The notes under the pieces were generated by a model that had not been told where the DNA came from, did not search any database, and was given only the letters and a program-made list of their open reading frames with translations. A DNA stretch of 64,000 bases, taken from assembly GCA_965204245.1 (NCBI GenBank), contig CBDBED010000001.1:620001-684000 (forward strand), written 5' to 3'. A program made the translations under genes and the position numbers. Shown one piece after another: positions 24,009 through 32,701 of the stretch. This DNA is from JAAXIE01 sp965204245. GTDB lineage: Bacteria > Chloroflexota > Dehalococcoidia > Lucifugimonadales > JAAXIE01. Numbering within the stretch: position 1 is the first letter of the stretch; the number at the start of each line of letters is the position of its first letter.

Positions 24009-24458
24009 TCACTGAGCCAAGCCGGAGCCACCCCAAATGTCACCCCACGGTATGTCGTCATGGCCCATGGCTAGGAACAGGCAAGCCATGCGTGTGATGC
24101 TGTGGACGTCGGAATCGGACATGGACGCCAATCCCAAGTCATCGGCATCACCTGCCCACATTGCCCGAAGCGCCGAAGGACTTAGGTTGTTGAAGGCGTC
24201 GCGGCAATCGTCGTATAACTCCGGGCTGTAGGAAGACATGCGCTCTCCATTGGCTGACCCAGGACCTCCAGCCGGTCCTGGAGGTCCTGACGGCCCCGGA
24301 ACTCCAGCCGGTCCTTGCGGGCCGGGAGCCCCGGCCGGTCCTTGCGCGCCAGCCGCTCCGGGTTGCCCAGGCTCTCCCGCAGGACCCACGCAGCCCAAAA
24401 GAGTTGCGAAAACAAGAGCCGGAAGTGCCACTAGGACAAACAAGGCGCGACCTAGCAT
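24009..24458 (-). CDS. Collagen-like lipoprotein
   Basis: The 149-residue protein has a type II signal peptide (lipobox LLGC, Cys23), followed directly by about 15 Gly-x-y triplets rich in Pro and Ala (GPAGEPGQPGAAGAQGPAG and so on), which should form a collagen-type triple helix. A C-terminal globular part of about 75 residues follows, with two Cys (DDCRDAF, RMACLFL). Bacterial collagen-like proteins are usually surface stalks that hold up a binding head. The ATG has a GGGGGA site. The gene runs toward the intergenic region left of 24009. Confidence 0.8.
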   Translation of the reverse strand: MLGRALFVLVALPALVFATLLGCVGPAGEPGQPGAAGAQGPAGAPGPQGPAGVPGPSGPPGPAGGPGSANGERMSSYSPELYDDCRDAFNNLSPSALRAMWAGDADDLGLASMSDSDVHSITRMACLFLAMGHDDIPWGDIWGGSGLAQ

Positions 24459-24582
24459 CTTCCATCCCCCTAAACCGATTTCCTCTTCTTAAGAGACTAC
24501 CAACTCCGTGGGAGGTGGGATAGTCATCAGAACGAGCTGAAATACTTTCGGGTTTTAGTCTGCGACGTAATACCCAAAAGAT

Positions 24583-24604
24583 AAGGGGGCTTCTTAGCCC
24601 CCTT
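24583..24604 (-). terminator. Rho-independent terminator downstream of the VOC genes
   Basis: An 8-bp stem AAGGGGGC/GCCCCCTT with a 6-base loop lies about 30 bp past the stop of the minus-strand VOC gene. On that strand it is followed by a T-rich run (TTATCTTTT). On the plus strand it is followed by TTAATTT, so it may act both ways. Confidence 0.75.
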
Positions 24605-24635
24605 AATTTGAACGCTACGGTTAAGCGCAGGCTGC

Positions 24636-25196
24636 CTATTGGCCCTGCATGGCGTTGGAGAGGTTCCCCAAGTCGGGCGGACGGCTGCCGAATACGTCGG
24701 CGTATTCGGGGCGGGGGAACTGCTCGTTGTTGGGCACCTTCATCATTTCGGAGTAAATCTCCAAGAGGTTGTCGTCGGGGTCCTTGAAGTAGAAGGACCT
24801 GCTGCCGCTGCCGCCCATGAAGTTGGCAGGCGCGCCCATGATACCTTCGGGGCCGTGAATCATCGGCCCCAAGATGATGGGCACGCCCTTGCGTCGCAGG
24901 TCGGCGAGGGCCTTGAGCCACTCGTCGCGATCTTCGACTTCCATAGCGATGTGCTGGAGGCCGTTGTAGCCGAGGTTTTTGGTCTCGTCGTCGACCTCGG
25001 TGGGGTGGGTGAAGAGGACGATGTTGTGATGGTCCTCGTTGAACCGCATAAAGGCGATGGCACCGTCCTCGCCCATGGGCCACTTGCCGGTGAGGGTCAG
25101 GCCCAAGGTCTGGGTGTACCACTGCAGGGAGCGGTCAAAGTCGGTTACCTGGATGCCGACATGCCCAACCCGGCTGATGTCGAAGGTCTTCGCCAT
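24636..25196 (-). CDS. VOC (glyoxalase/dioxygenase) family protein
   Basis: The 186-residue protein has the vicinal-oxygen-chelate fold: ISRVGHVGIQVTDFDRSLQWYTQTLGL with the first metal His, a central NLGYNGLQHIAMEVEDRDEW with the second His, and RSFYFKDPDDNLLEIYSEM with the conserved metal Glu. Members are glyoxalases, extradiol dioxygenases or resistance proteins; the substrate is unknown. A closely similar paralog lies 45 bp upstream on the same strand. AAAAGGGG precedes the ATG. Confidence 0.88.
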   Translation of the reverse strand: MAKTFDISRVGHVGIQVTDFDRSLQWYTQTLGLTLTGKWPMGEDGAIAFMRFNEDHHNIVLFTHPTEVDDETKNLGYNGLQHIAMEVEDRDEWLKALADLRRKGVPIILGPMIHGPEGIMGAPANFMGGSGSRSFYFKDPDDNLLEIYSEMMKVPNNEQFPRPEYADVFGSRPPDLGNLSNAMQGQ

Positions 25197-25241
25197 GGGT
25201 TTCCCCTTTTTAGAAGGTATGCCGGAGGGACTGAGGCCGAC

Positions 25242-25755
25242 TTACTTCTTAAAGACGTCGGCGTACTCGGCCCGGGGGAACTGCTCGTCGTTGGGCACCT
25301 TCATCATGTCGGCGTAGATTTCCAAGCGGTTGCCGTCGGGGTCGTTGAAGTAGAAGGAGCGGCTGCCGCTGCCACCCATGAAGTTGCCGGGGCCCATGGA
25401 GCCCTCAGGGCCGTGAATCAGGGGACCCTGAACGATCTCTACGCCCTTGCGCCGGAGGTCGGCCAAGGCCTTGAGCCACTCGTCGCGGTCCCTAACTTCC
25501 ATGGCGATGTGCTGGAGGCCGTTGTAGCCGAGGTTGCGGGTCTCGTCATCGACCTCGGTGGGATGGGTGAAGAGGACGATGTTGTGGTGGTCTTCGTTGA
25601 AGCGCATGAAGGCGATGGCGCCGTCCTCGCCCATGGGGCCATTTGCCGGTGAGGGTGAGGCCGAGGGTGCCGGTGTACCAGTCCAAGGAGCGGTCGAAGT
25701 TGGTGACTTGGATGCCCACATGCCCAACCCGGCTGATGTTGAAGGTCTTGGCCAT
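25242..25755 (-). pseudogene. VOC family protein paralog with a 1-base frameshift
   Basis: It starts at 25755 with MAKTFNISRVGHVGIQVTNFDRSLDWYTGTLGLTLTGKWP, nearly the same as its neighbour, then loses the frame and continues one frame over with MGEDGAIAFMRFNEDHHNIVLFTHP to 25242. Compared with the intact copy, 25635-25638 has four G (CCCC on the coding strand) where the neighbour has three. Removing one base gives an intact 170-residue protein with both metal His and the Glu. Whether this is decay, phase variation or an assembly error cannot be decided here. Confidence 0.82.
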
Positions 25756-25946
25756 GGTATCTCCTTTCGTATCTGCGACTAGCCACTCCCAGCTAGGCGC
25801 ATTCCTACCTCAGTAGTTGGGTTGAGTCTACGGCTGGTGGTGTGGGGGTGTCAAGCTGGGTGAAGCAGGTATGGAGCGCGTCGTGCTGGCAACCTCTTGG
25901 CTTGTGCGCTAGTATGCAGGCCATACGTGGTAGGGGGCCGGTGGCC

Positions 25947-26663
25947 ATGAAGAGCAAGGTTCTAGAGAGCTTCGATGAGGCGGTGGCGGACATCCCTGAT
26001 GGCTCGACCATCATGGTCCCCGGTTTCGCCGGGGTGGGGGTGCCGCGCAATCTGCTGGCTGCGTTGCACCGTCAGGGGGCCAAGGACCTCACTGGCATCT
26101 GCAACAACCACGGGGGCTACGACGGGCTCATAGACGTGGGAAAGCTGATAGAGGATGGGCGGGTGCGCAAGATGGTGTGCGCTTTCACCGCTGCACCTCA
26201 TCCCTCCCGGGCACTGGCTTTTGAACGGTTGCACGAGGCAGGGGAGATTGAGGCTGAGCTGGTGCCTCAAGGCACTCTGGCCGAGCGCATACGGGCGGCC
26301 GGCGCGGGGATTGGAGCCTTCTACACGCCTACAGGCGTGGGTACGGAGACCGCCGAGGGCAAGGAGCACCGGGAGTTCAATGGGCGGATGCATGTTATGG
26401 AGTACCCGTTGAAGGGAGACTATGCCCTGCTGCGGGCATACCGGGCGGACAAGGCGGGGAACCTGCAGTTCCGGTTGTCGGCACGCAATTTCAATCCGAT
26501 CATGGGGATGGCGGCTACGACCACCATCGTTGAGGTGGAGGAGGAGTTCGTGGAGGTGGGGGACTTTGATCCCGACCAGGTGCATCTGCCGAGCATATAT
26601 GTGCAGCGGTTGGTGAAGATACCGCCCGATGGCATCTGGCATGGGGCGTCGCGGGTGAATTAG
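25947..26663 (+). CDS. 3-oxoacid CoA-transferase subunit A
   Basis: The 238-residue protein has the alpha-subunit pattern: MKSKVLESFDEAVADIPDGSTIMVPGFAGVGVPRNLL with the Gly-rich CoA-binding turn, GICNNHGG, ELVPQGTLAERIRAAGAGIGAFYTPTGVGT, and ALLRAYRADKAGNLQFR. The enzyme moves CoA between succinyl-CoA or acetyl-CoA and a 3-oxo or other acid. The frame is open upstream, but the ATG at 25947 fits the family N-terminus. The beta-subunit gene starts 17 bp after its stop. Confidence 0.9.
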   Translation: MKSKVLESFDEAVADIPDGSTIMVPGFAGVGVPRNLLAALHRQGAKDLTGICNNHGGYDGLIDVGKLIEDGRVRKMVCAFTAAPHPSRALAFERLHEAGEIEAELVPQGTLAERIRAAGAGIGAFYTPTGVGTETAEGKEHREFNGRMHVMEYPLKGDYALLRAYRADKAGNLQFRLSARNFNPIMGMAATTTIVEVEEEFVEVGDFDPDQVHLPSIYVQRLVKIPPDGIWHGASRVN

Positions 26664-26680
26664 GAGCAAGAGAGGGGTTT

Positions 26681-27355
26681 ATGGCTACTGAGAAGAAGCC
26701 CATTGACCGGCAGACCATGGCCAGCAGGCTGGCCATGGAGTTTCAGGATGGCTGGGTGGTGAATCTGGGCATCGGGATACCCACGCTCTGCTCCAACTAC
26801 AAGCATACGGAGCGGGAGATCATCTTCCAGTCGGAGAATGGGGTCATTGGGTACGGGGCTCTGAGTCCCGAGGGGGAGGAGGACCCGCATCTGGTGAATG
26901 CTGGCGGGCAGCATGTGACCCTGAATGCAGGGGCGGCGATTGTGCACCATGCCGACTCGTTTGCGCTGATACGCGGGGGGCATGTGGATGTGACGGTGCT
27001 GGGGGCGTATGAAGTGGCGGAGAACGGGGATTTTGCGAACTGGAAGACGTTGGGGCGCAAGGGCGGAGGGATAGGTGGGGCCATGGATCTGGCTGTGGGG
27101 GCCAAGCGGGTGTTCGTGGCGATGGAGCACACGACACGTGAGGGCGAGCCACGTTTGCTGAAGCGCTGCAACCTGCCTCTTACTGCTGTGGGTGTGGTGA
27201 AGCTGGTGTGTACTAACCTGGGGTTGATCGAGGTTACGCCGGACGGGTTCGTGCTGAAGGAGATTGCGCCGGGGTACACAGCGGAAGAGGTACAGGAGGT
27301 TACGGACGCGGAGTTGGCAGTGGCGTCGGACCTGAAGGAGTTGCGGGTCTCGTAA
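26681..27355 (+). CDS. 3-oxoacid CoA-transferase subunit B
   Basis: The 224-residue protein starts TMASRLAMEFQDGWVVNLGIGIPTL and has QSENGVIGYG near residue 49, where the Glu forms the covalent CoA thioester in this family. HGGHVDVTVLGAYEVAENGDFANW-like and GAMDLAVGAKRVFVAMEHT segments follow. It pairs with the A subunit just upstream in one operon. Likely role: CoA activation of a carboxylic acid in degradation of fatty or aromatic acids; the acid is unknown. Confidence 0.92.
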   Translation: MATEKKPIDRQTMASRLAMEFQDGWVVNLGIGIPTLCSNYKHTEREIIFQSENGVIGYGALSPEGEEDPHLVNAGGQHVTLNAGAAIVHHADSFALIRGGHVDVTVLGAYEVAENGDFANWKTLGRKGGGIGGAMDLAVGAKRVFVAMEHTTREGEPRLLKRCNLPLTAVGVVKLVCTNLGLIEVTPDGFVLKEIAPGYTAEEVQEVTDAELAVASDLKELRVS

Positions 27356-27377
27356 GGGTGGAGTCTATTCCCATAGC

Positions 27378-28016
27378 ATGTGGAAGAACATCAAGTATTA
27401 CGCCCTAGCTTTCGCTATAATCCTAGTAGGAGCGGTGGTCTCAACCGGACTGCAACTGGTGGAAGGCTCTTTACCGGTGGGCCACCCTGCCAGCGCGTTG
27501 GCAGCGAATCTGTCGGGAGTAACCATAGGGGGCATCATCATGGTAATCGGTTTCCTGAGGGACAGTCGGTTGGAAGAGGAACGCCGGCGCGCTGAAGAAG
27601 AACGCCAGCGGGCGGAGGAGCAACGCCAGCGGGCGGAGGAGGAACACCAGCGAGCCGAGGAGCAACGCCAGCGGGCAGAAGAGCAACGCCAGCAAGCTGA
27701 AGAGCAACGCCAGCGGGCGGAAGCAGCTGAAGCCAGAATTCAGCAGGCGCAAGCGGAAGCGGAAGAGCGAGCACGGCAGGCGCGAGCGGAAGCGGAAGAC
27801 CGAGCACGGCAGGCGCGAGCGGAAGCGGAAGACCGAGCACGGCAGGCGCGAGCGGAAGCGGAAGAGCGAGCACGGCAGGAGCGAGAACGCGCTGACCGAT
27901 ACTTGGAAGAGATGATACGTATCAATCAGACCTTCATGAGTGCGACGGAGAGGCTAGTCCAACGCCTTCCAGACATCAATGGCAAGAACGGGGAAGACCA
28001 AGAGCCGCGCGAGTAG
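27378..28016 (+). CDS. Membrane-anchored coiled-coil protein
   Basis: The 212-residue protein has two hydrophobic segments (residues about 5-28 and 42-62), then a very long charged helix (about 65-190) made of RAEEQRQ-type and RARQARAEAED-type repeats, and a short C-terminal tail. The helix is predicted as a long coiled coil. The coding DNA is itself repetitive: 21-bp units around GAGGAGCAACGCCAGCGG and 33-bp units around GAAGCGGAAGACCGAGCACGG, so length may vary between strains. No homologous family is recognised. It follows the CoA transferase by 22 bp but a functional link is not evident. Confidence 0.7.
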   Translation: MWKNIKYYALAFAIILVGAVVSTGLQLVEGSLPVGHPASALAANLSGVTIGGIIMVIGFLRDSRLEEERRRAEEERQRAEEQRQRAEEEHQRAEEQRQRAEEQRQQAEEQRQRAEAAEARIQQAQAEAEERARQARAEAEDRARQARAEAEDRARQARAEAEERARQERERADRYLEEMIRINQTFMSATERLVQRLPDINGKNGEDQEPRE

Positions 28017-28018
28017 AT

Positions 28019-28774
28019 TCACCAGCCTAGGAACAGGCCACCGTTTACGTGGAGTGTCTGGCCGGTGACGTAGGCGCCTTCATCGGAGACTAGGTAGCGG
28101 CAGGCGCTGGCGATCTCGTCGGGCCAACCGGAACGGCCCAAGGGCACCTCGCTGTGGGCACGTGATTCGGGGACGCCCTCGGGGTACCACGAAGCTTCGT
28201 GGACAGTGTCGATGGTGCCCGGAGAGATGATGTTCACGGTGATGTTGTGTGGGGCCATTTCCAGGGCGAGGGAGCGGGCTAGGCCAGCGAGCCCCATTTT
28301 GGCGGCAGATACGTGGGCACGGTTGGTCCCGCCTCGATAGGTGCCTGAGCCGGTCATGTAGATGACCCTGCCCCAGCCTCTTTCGACCATGGAGGGGATG
28401 GCGGCTTGGCTGCAGTAGATGGCACCGTCCAGAATCACGCTGCGGATGCGGACCCACTCGTCGTCTGTGACTTCGAGGAAGGGGCGGTGGGGGCGAATGG
28501 CGACGTTGCTGATGAGGATGTCGATGCCGCCGAATTCCTCCAAGGCTTGGGCCACCATGGAGTCGACGGCTGTTCTGTCGGCTACATCGGCTAGGATGGG
28601 GAGGGCGCGGACGCCGAGGGCGCGTGCCTCATCGGCTACGGAGTCAACCTCTGCTTGATTGGTGCGGGCGTTGACCACCACGTTCACACCCTCTTTTGCT
28701 AGGGTAAGGGCTGTGGCGCGTCCTATGTTCCGGCCCGACCCGGTGATGAGGGCTGTTTTCCCTGCGAGCGGCAT
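28019..28774 (-). CDS. Short-chain dehydrogenase/reductase-like protein lacking the catalytic Tyr
   Basis: The 251-residue protein has the SDR Rossmann motif ITGSGRNIGRA, ADVADRTAVDSM, the NVAIR segment (NNAG-like) and NIISPGTIDT, ending VTGQTLHVNGGLFLGW. The catalytic Y-x3-K normally in YSASK is here V-S-A-A-K (residues about 157-161), so the Tyr is replaced while the Lys is kept. The Ser upstream is in MTGSGTY. It may be inactive, or act by another mechanism as some enoyl-reductase-like members do. It starts with ATG after AGGAG. Confidence 0.85.
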   Translation of the reverse strand: MPLAGKTALITGSGRNIGRATALTLAKEGVNVVVNARTNQAEVDSVADEARALGVRALPILADVADRTAVDSMVAQALEEFGGIDILISNVAIRPHRPFLEVTDDEWVRIRSVILDGAIYCSQAAIPSMVERGWGRVIYMTGSGTYRGGTNRAHVSAAKMGLAGLARSLALEMAPHNITVNIISPGTIDTVHEASWYPEGVPESRAHSEVPLGRSGWPDEIASACRYLVSDEGAYVTGQTLHVNGGLFLGW

Positions 28775-28804
28775 CGGATTCTCCTAGTAATGCTGAGGTT
28801 GTTT

Positions 28805-29587
28805 TTAGTTTTGGCTGGAGCTGTTGCTGCCGACGAACTCGTAGATGGCACCGAAGTACTCGTTTATGCCGACGAACAGGAGGTCGTTGTGGCCTGCCCG
28901 GGGGATGGTGAGGAGGCGTTTGGCGGGAGAGGGGAAGGCGTGGAACATCTCCACGGCTTGATGGAGCGGGGCAAGGGTGTCGATCTCGCCGTGTATGACT
29001 AGGACGGGAAGGGTGACGCCAAAGACCATCTGGCGATAGGCCCCCTCGAGGGCCTCCGCGGTTTCCTCATCCAAGCCGAGTACGAACTGGCCGAGGGTGG
29101 GACGCCCGCTCTCGATGATCAATCCCGAGAGGTTGCCGGCCTCGCTGCTGGCCAACTCGAAGGCGGGATGGCGGCCCATGGAGCGGCCCATGACGAACAC
29201 GTCTTGTGAATATCCGGACTCTTTCAACATGTCATGGAGGTAGCGGAGCACCAAGTGGGCATCGGCCTGCATGGAGCAGAAAGAGGGGGTGCCGTCGCTC
29301 TGACCGTAGCCGCGATAGTCGGCGACGAAGAAGTTCAGGTGTACTTGATTGTAGATGGGGGCGATATTGTCGTAGTCGGCTGCGGTTTCACCGTTGCCGT
29401 AGAAGAAGAGGATGGTGGGGCGGTCGGGCGAGTAGGGGAAGAAGCGGCAGGAGAGGTGTGTTCCCGGGGCTACTTCCACCTGATGGTCTTGAGCGCCCGT
29501 TGGGGTGGGCGTCCAGTTGCGTCTCGGGTAAAAGGAGTTCTGGGAGATCTCGGGGCGGTCTAAGGGGGAGAAATCGGTTTGGGCCAT
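28805..29587 (-). CDS. Alpha/beta hydrolase
   Basis: About 260 residues. ILFFYGNGETAADYDN gives the oxyanion loop, GRSMGRHPAFEL contains the G-x-S-x-G nucleophile (Ser near residue 136), VLVIHGEIDTLAPL the acid, and PRAGHNDLL the His. No signal peptide is seen. The start at 29587 has AGGAG upstream; an in-frame codon at 29686 would extend the protein by 33 residues without a ribosome-binding site. It lies back-to-back with the SDR gene at 29701, with a TATAAT at 29666 between them. Substrate unknown. Confidence 0.84.
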   Translation of the reverse strand: MAQTDFSPLDRPEISQNSFYPRRNWTPTPTGAQDHQVEVAPGTHLSCRFFPYSPDRPTILFFYGNGETAADYDNIAPIYNQVHLNFFVADYRGYGQSDGTPSFCSMQADAHLVLRYLHDMLKESGYSQDVFVMGRSMGRHPAFELASSEAGNLSGLIIESGRPTLGQFVLGLDEETAEALEGAYRQMVFGVTLPVLVIHGEIDTLAPLHQAVEMFHAFPSPAKRLLTIPRAGHNDLLFVGINEYFGAIYEFVGSNSSSQN

Positions 29588-29700
29588 GGGAGTCTCCTGA
29601 ACAGCACCTAATGGGGCGGCATTATACACGGCTACAGTTCCGGAACTTGGTTGATGGGGCCGCTGTGTATAATGGCGGACACCCAAGTCAGGAGGCGTGT

Positions 29701-30477
29701 ATGCCGTATTCGGGCTTGAGCTTGGATGGCAAGGTGGCCTTGGTAACGGGGTCGGCGCGGGGGATCGGGCGGGCTCTTGCCTTGGGGCTGGCTGAAGCTG
29801 GGGCGGATGTGGCCGTGTCGGATATGGCCCAGCGGCTGGAAGAGGCCCGAGGGGTGCAGGCTGAGATTGAGGGCATGGGGAGGCGCAGCGGGACCTATGA
29901 AGTGGATGTGTTGAACGTGCCTGCCATGCGGGAGTCTGTGGACCGGATGGCGGCGGACTTTGGCAGGCTGGACATCTTGGTGAATAATGCGGGTGTGCGT
30001 GTGCGACGGCCTGCTCTCGACGTCAGTGAGGATGACTGGGACCGGGTGGTGGATACCAACTTGAAGGGACTTTTCTTCTGTGCGCAGGCGGCTGCCCGGC
30101 ACATGGTGCCGCGTGGCAGCGGACGGATCATCAACATTGCATCCCAGTTGGGGACAGTGGCAGCGCCGAACCGCTCTGCCTATTGCGCCAGCAAGGGTGG
30201 CGTGGTGAATCTGACCAAGGTGCTGGCGTTGGAGTGGACGCCTTTGGGGGTTACGGTCAACGCCATCGGACCGGGCCCTACGGTGACTCCCGGACTGCTG
30301 GAGACGGATACGCGGACCGAGGAAGAGTTGCAGCGAGACTTGGAGGCCCACATGCCCCTGGGGAGACGGATGGAGCCCGAGGAGTTGGTGGGGGCCTGCG
30401 TGTATCTTGCGAGCCCGTCGGCCAGTGCTACTTCAGGTCATCATCTGATTGTGGATGGGGGATGGACGGCCACATAG
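29701..30477 (+). CDS. Short-chain dehydrogenase/reductase
   Basis: The 258-residue SDR shows TGSARGIGRALA (cofactor site), DVLNVPAM, LVNNAGVRV, the catalytic SAYCASKGG (Y-x3-K) and NAIGPGPTVTPG, ending in HHLIVDGGWTAT. It is most like gluconate 5-dehydrogenase/3-oxoacyl-ACP-reductase-type enzymes. Ser/Tyr/Lys are complete, in contrast to the SDR at 28.0 kb. TATAAT near 29666-29671 and CAGGAGG before the ATG support expression. It overlaps the next gene by 16 bases. Confidence 0.88.
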   Translation: MPYSGLSLDGKVALVTGSARGIGRALALGLAEAGADVAVSDMAQRLEEARGVQAEIEGMGRRSGTYEVDVLNVPAMRESVDRMAADFGRLDILVNNAGVRVRRPALDVSEDDWDRVVDTNLKGLFFCAQAAARHMVPRGSGRIINIASQLGTVAAPNRSAYCASKGGVVNLTKVLALEWTPLGVTVNAIGPGPTVTPGLLETDTRTEEELQRDLEAHMPLGRRMEPEELVGACVYLASPSASATSGHHLIVDGGWTAT

Positions 30478-30971
30478 CCCGCCTGCGGAGCCACCGGCGA
30501 TTGGTCCTAGGTTTCAGCGGCCTTGTGGGTCTTTATGGATTCGTAATGAGTTTTCTGGTGGCCACCTCTATTGGATTCAATAGTTACACTATGGAGGAAC
30601 TCAGCTCTGTGGAGCGCCTGCAGGAACTCCTGAGAAACTTAGTAGCCGTGGGAGCCATCATTGGCGCGGCGGCAGCGGTTATTGCCGTTTTTCACATTCC
30701 CGGTGGGGTTGCGCTGTTTGTCATCGGGGGCGTGATTGCGTCCATTGGGCTGGGACTGGTGGGAGCGGGGTGGGCGTTAGTTGGCGGACCACGGGTGGAA
30801 TATTTCTTGGGTCCTGTGCCTGTGGTTCACTGGGCCGCGGCGGGACTGCTGGCGCGTCCCAGGGTTGGTTCCATGCAGAGCTTGACGAGGCGATGGCGCA
30901 GGCGCGGCGCTGGCACACAGGCCACCGAAAGCCAAGGGGATGAGCAAGTCGATTCGGAGGTGTCGGAGTGA
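30462..30971 (+). CDS. Small hypothetical membrane protein
   Basis: The 169-residue product has three hydrophobic segments (residues about 14-33, 60-80 and 84-108) and a basic, hydrophilic tail rich in Arg and acidic residues at the end. No family is recognised. The ATG at 30462 lies within the end of the SDR gene in another frame, and its stop overlaps the GTG of the next gene, so three genes appear translationally coupled. Confidence 0.6.
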   Translation: MDGHIARLRSHRRLVLGFSGLVGLYGFVMSFLVATSIGFNSYTMEELSSVERLQELLRNLVAVGAIIGAAAAVIAVFHIPGGVALFVIGGVIASIGLGLVGAGWALVGGPRVEYFLGPVPVVHWAAAGLLARPRVGSMQSLTRRWRRRGAGTQATESQGDEQVDSEVSE

Positions 30972-31918
30972 GATTTGGAGTAATGCTGCCCCATTACCGG
31001 CATGTGGCTGACCCTGACGGCATCATCAGGATCGCGGAAGAGGCGGAGGCCATGGGCTTCCATTCGGTGTGGGTGAGCGATCATGTGGTAGTGCCGGATG
31101 ACATGGTAGAGCGGTTCGGGCGGGGTTACTACGACATGTTCACGGTGCTGGGTTACGTTGCCTCGGTTACGAAGCGGGTGCAACTGGGGACGAGTATCGT
31201 CATCATGCCCTTGCGTCATCCGCTGCACACGGCGCAGGTTGCCGCGACTGTGGACCAGCTATCCAAGGGGAGGCTCATTCTAGGTGTGGGCGTGGGTGTG
31301 GCCAAGAGGGAATTCGAGTGTTTGAACGCTTCGTGGGAGGACAGGGGGGCGATTACGGACGAGGCGATTCAGGCGCTGCGACATGCGTGGACGGTGGACC
31401 CGGTGAACTTTGAAGGGAAGTTCTTTGATTTTTCGGGGGTACAGTCGTATCCGCCCACGTACCAGAAGCCGCATCCGCCCATCTGGGTTGGAGGGGGCAG
31501 CCGTCGCTCGTTGCGGCGGGCGGCGGAGTTGGGAGATGCTTGGGGGCCGACGCGCCCGAGCTTCCGGTTGCTGGAGGAGAGCATCCCACGTTTGCGGGAG
31601 ATGGCGGAGAGGGCGGGGCGGGATCCGAGCAGCATCAAGCTGGCTGCGCGACACCCGATGAAGGTGATGGATGAGACGCCCACCGGCTATCTGGAGGCAA
31701 CCATGCCCTCCCACGGTATGCCGGAGACGTGGCCGCTGGTGGATATTGCGCCCAAGATTGTGGAGTCGGTGGGGCGGTTCCAGGACTTGGGTGTCCACCA
31801 CCTAGTGATGGACACCTTTTATAGCCTGCCGAACCTCCACGATGAGAACATCGACACGTTGGTGGCGACCATGGAGAAGTTCGCGCGGGATGTTATTCCG
31901 CAGTTCCCGGAGGAGTAG
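30968..31918 (+). CDS. LLM-class F420-dependent oxidoreductase
   Basis: The 316-residue protein is of the F420/FMN luciferase-like family: FGVMLPHYRHVADPDGIIRIAEEAEAMGFHSVWVSDHVVVP, LGTSIVIMPLRHPLHTAQVAATVDQLSKGRLILGVGVG near residue 85, and PPIWVGGGSRRSLRRAAELGDAWGP near residue 170. These are the hallmarks of the F420-type group. It starts with GTG overlapping the preceding membrane protein stop. The likely role is hydride transfer or oxygenation on an unknown substrate. Confidence 0.88.
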   Translation: MRFGVMLPHYRHVADPDGIIRIAEEAEAMGFHSVWVSDHVVVPDDMVERFGRGYYDMFTVLGYVASVTKRVQLGTSIVIMPLRHPLHTAQVAATVDQLSKGRLILGVGVGVAKREFECLNASWEDRGAITDEAIQALRHAWTVDPVNFEGKFFDFSGVQSYPPTYQKPHPPIWVGGGSRRSLRRAAELGDAWGPTRPSFRLLEESIPRLREMAERAGRDPSSIKLAARHPMKVMDETPTGYLEATMPSHGMPETWPLVDIAPKIVESVGRFQDLGVHHLVMDTFYSLPNLHDENIDTLVATMEKFARDVIPQFPEE

Positions 31919-31933
31919 GCAGGATTGGGCTTT

Positions 31934-32701
31934 CTAGTCGCGGCCGCGGCGGGCTAGGAACTCGGTGAAGGAGGCCTCGACGGTCCAGTTTTCCATCTGG
32001 CGGAGGAATTCTTTTTCGCGGGCCCACATGTCGCGCCAGTTGGAGCCGATGTCGTCGGTGAGCAGTTGCTTGATGCCTTGGATGGACTCGGGGCGGTGGT
32101 TGGCGATGGCGACGCCTATTTCCATGGCCTTTTCCATGACTTGGTCGGCGGGGACTAGGTGGTTTAGGAGGCCCAAGCGGTAGGCCTCGTCGGCTTGGAC
32201 GTGGCGGCCAGTCATGAGCAGTTCCTTGGCGATGGGCCAGCCGACAATCATGGGCAGGGTCCAAGTTGTGTTGAGGCGTCCGTAGGCGGCGGCGAGGAAG
32301 CGGAAGACGGTGCGCTCGCAGCCTACGCGCATATCGAGGGATGTTGAGAGTACGCCACCACCACCGTAGGCGAGACCGTTCATGGCACCGATGGTGGGCT
32401 TACGGCAGGAGGCCAAGTGCCATGCCCATCCGGCACGGGTCTCACTGCGCTGGGCCAGTTCTTCGGGGGGACGGTGCTGGTCGGTGCGCTGTTCGTGGAT
32501 GTCGCCGCCAGCGGTGAAGGCTTTTTCGCCGGAGCCGGTGACGATGATGGCGCCGATGGTGTCGTCCTCTTCCAACTCGGTGATGGCGCCGTCGAGGTCG
32601 CCAACGAGTTGGTAGTTCATGGCGTTGAGAACCTCTGGACGGTTCAGGGTGATGATACCCACTCCCTGATCGCGCTCCAGCAAGATGGTCTCGTAAGCCA
32701 T
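31934..32701 (-). CDS. Enoyl-CoA hydratase/isomerase family protein
   Basis: About 255 residues. GIITLNRPEVLNAMNYQLV, then AFTAGGDIHEQ (oxyanion-hole Gly near residue 65), KPTIGAMNGLAYGGGGVLSTSLDMRVG and the RPESIQGIKQLL C-terminal helix are those of crotonases. A catalytic Glu is not obvious at the usual second position, so hydratase versus isomerase or hydrolase activity cannot be assigned. The start at 32701 follows GGGAGG; the 10 codons further upstream lack a ribosome-binding site. Confidence 0.87.
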   Translation of the reverse strand: MAYETILLERDQGVGIITLNRPEVLNAMNYQLVGDLDGAITELEEDDTIGAIIVTGSGEKAFTAGGDIHEQRTDQHRPPEELAQRSETRAGWAWHLASCRKPTIGAMNGLAYGGGGVLSTSLDMRVGCERTVFRFLAAAYGRLNTTWTLPMIVGWPIAKELLMTGRHVQADEAYRLGLLNHLVPADQVMEKAMEIGVAIANHRPESIQGIKQLLTDDIGSNWRDMWAREKEFLRQMENWTVEASFTEFLARRGRD

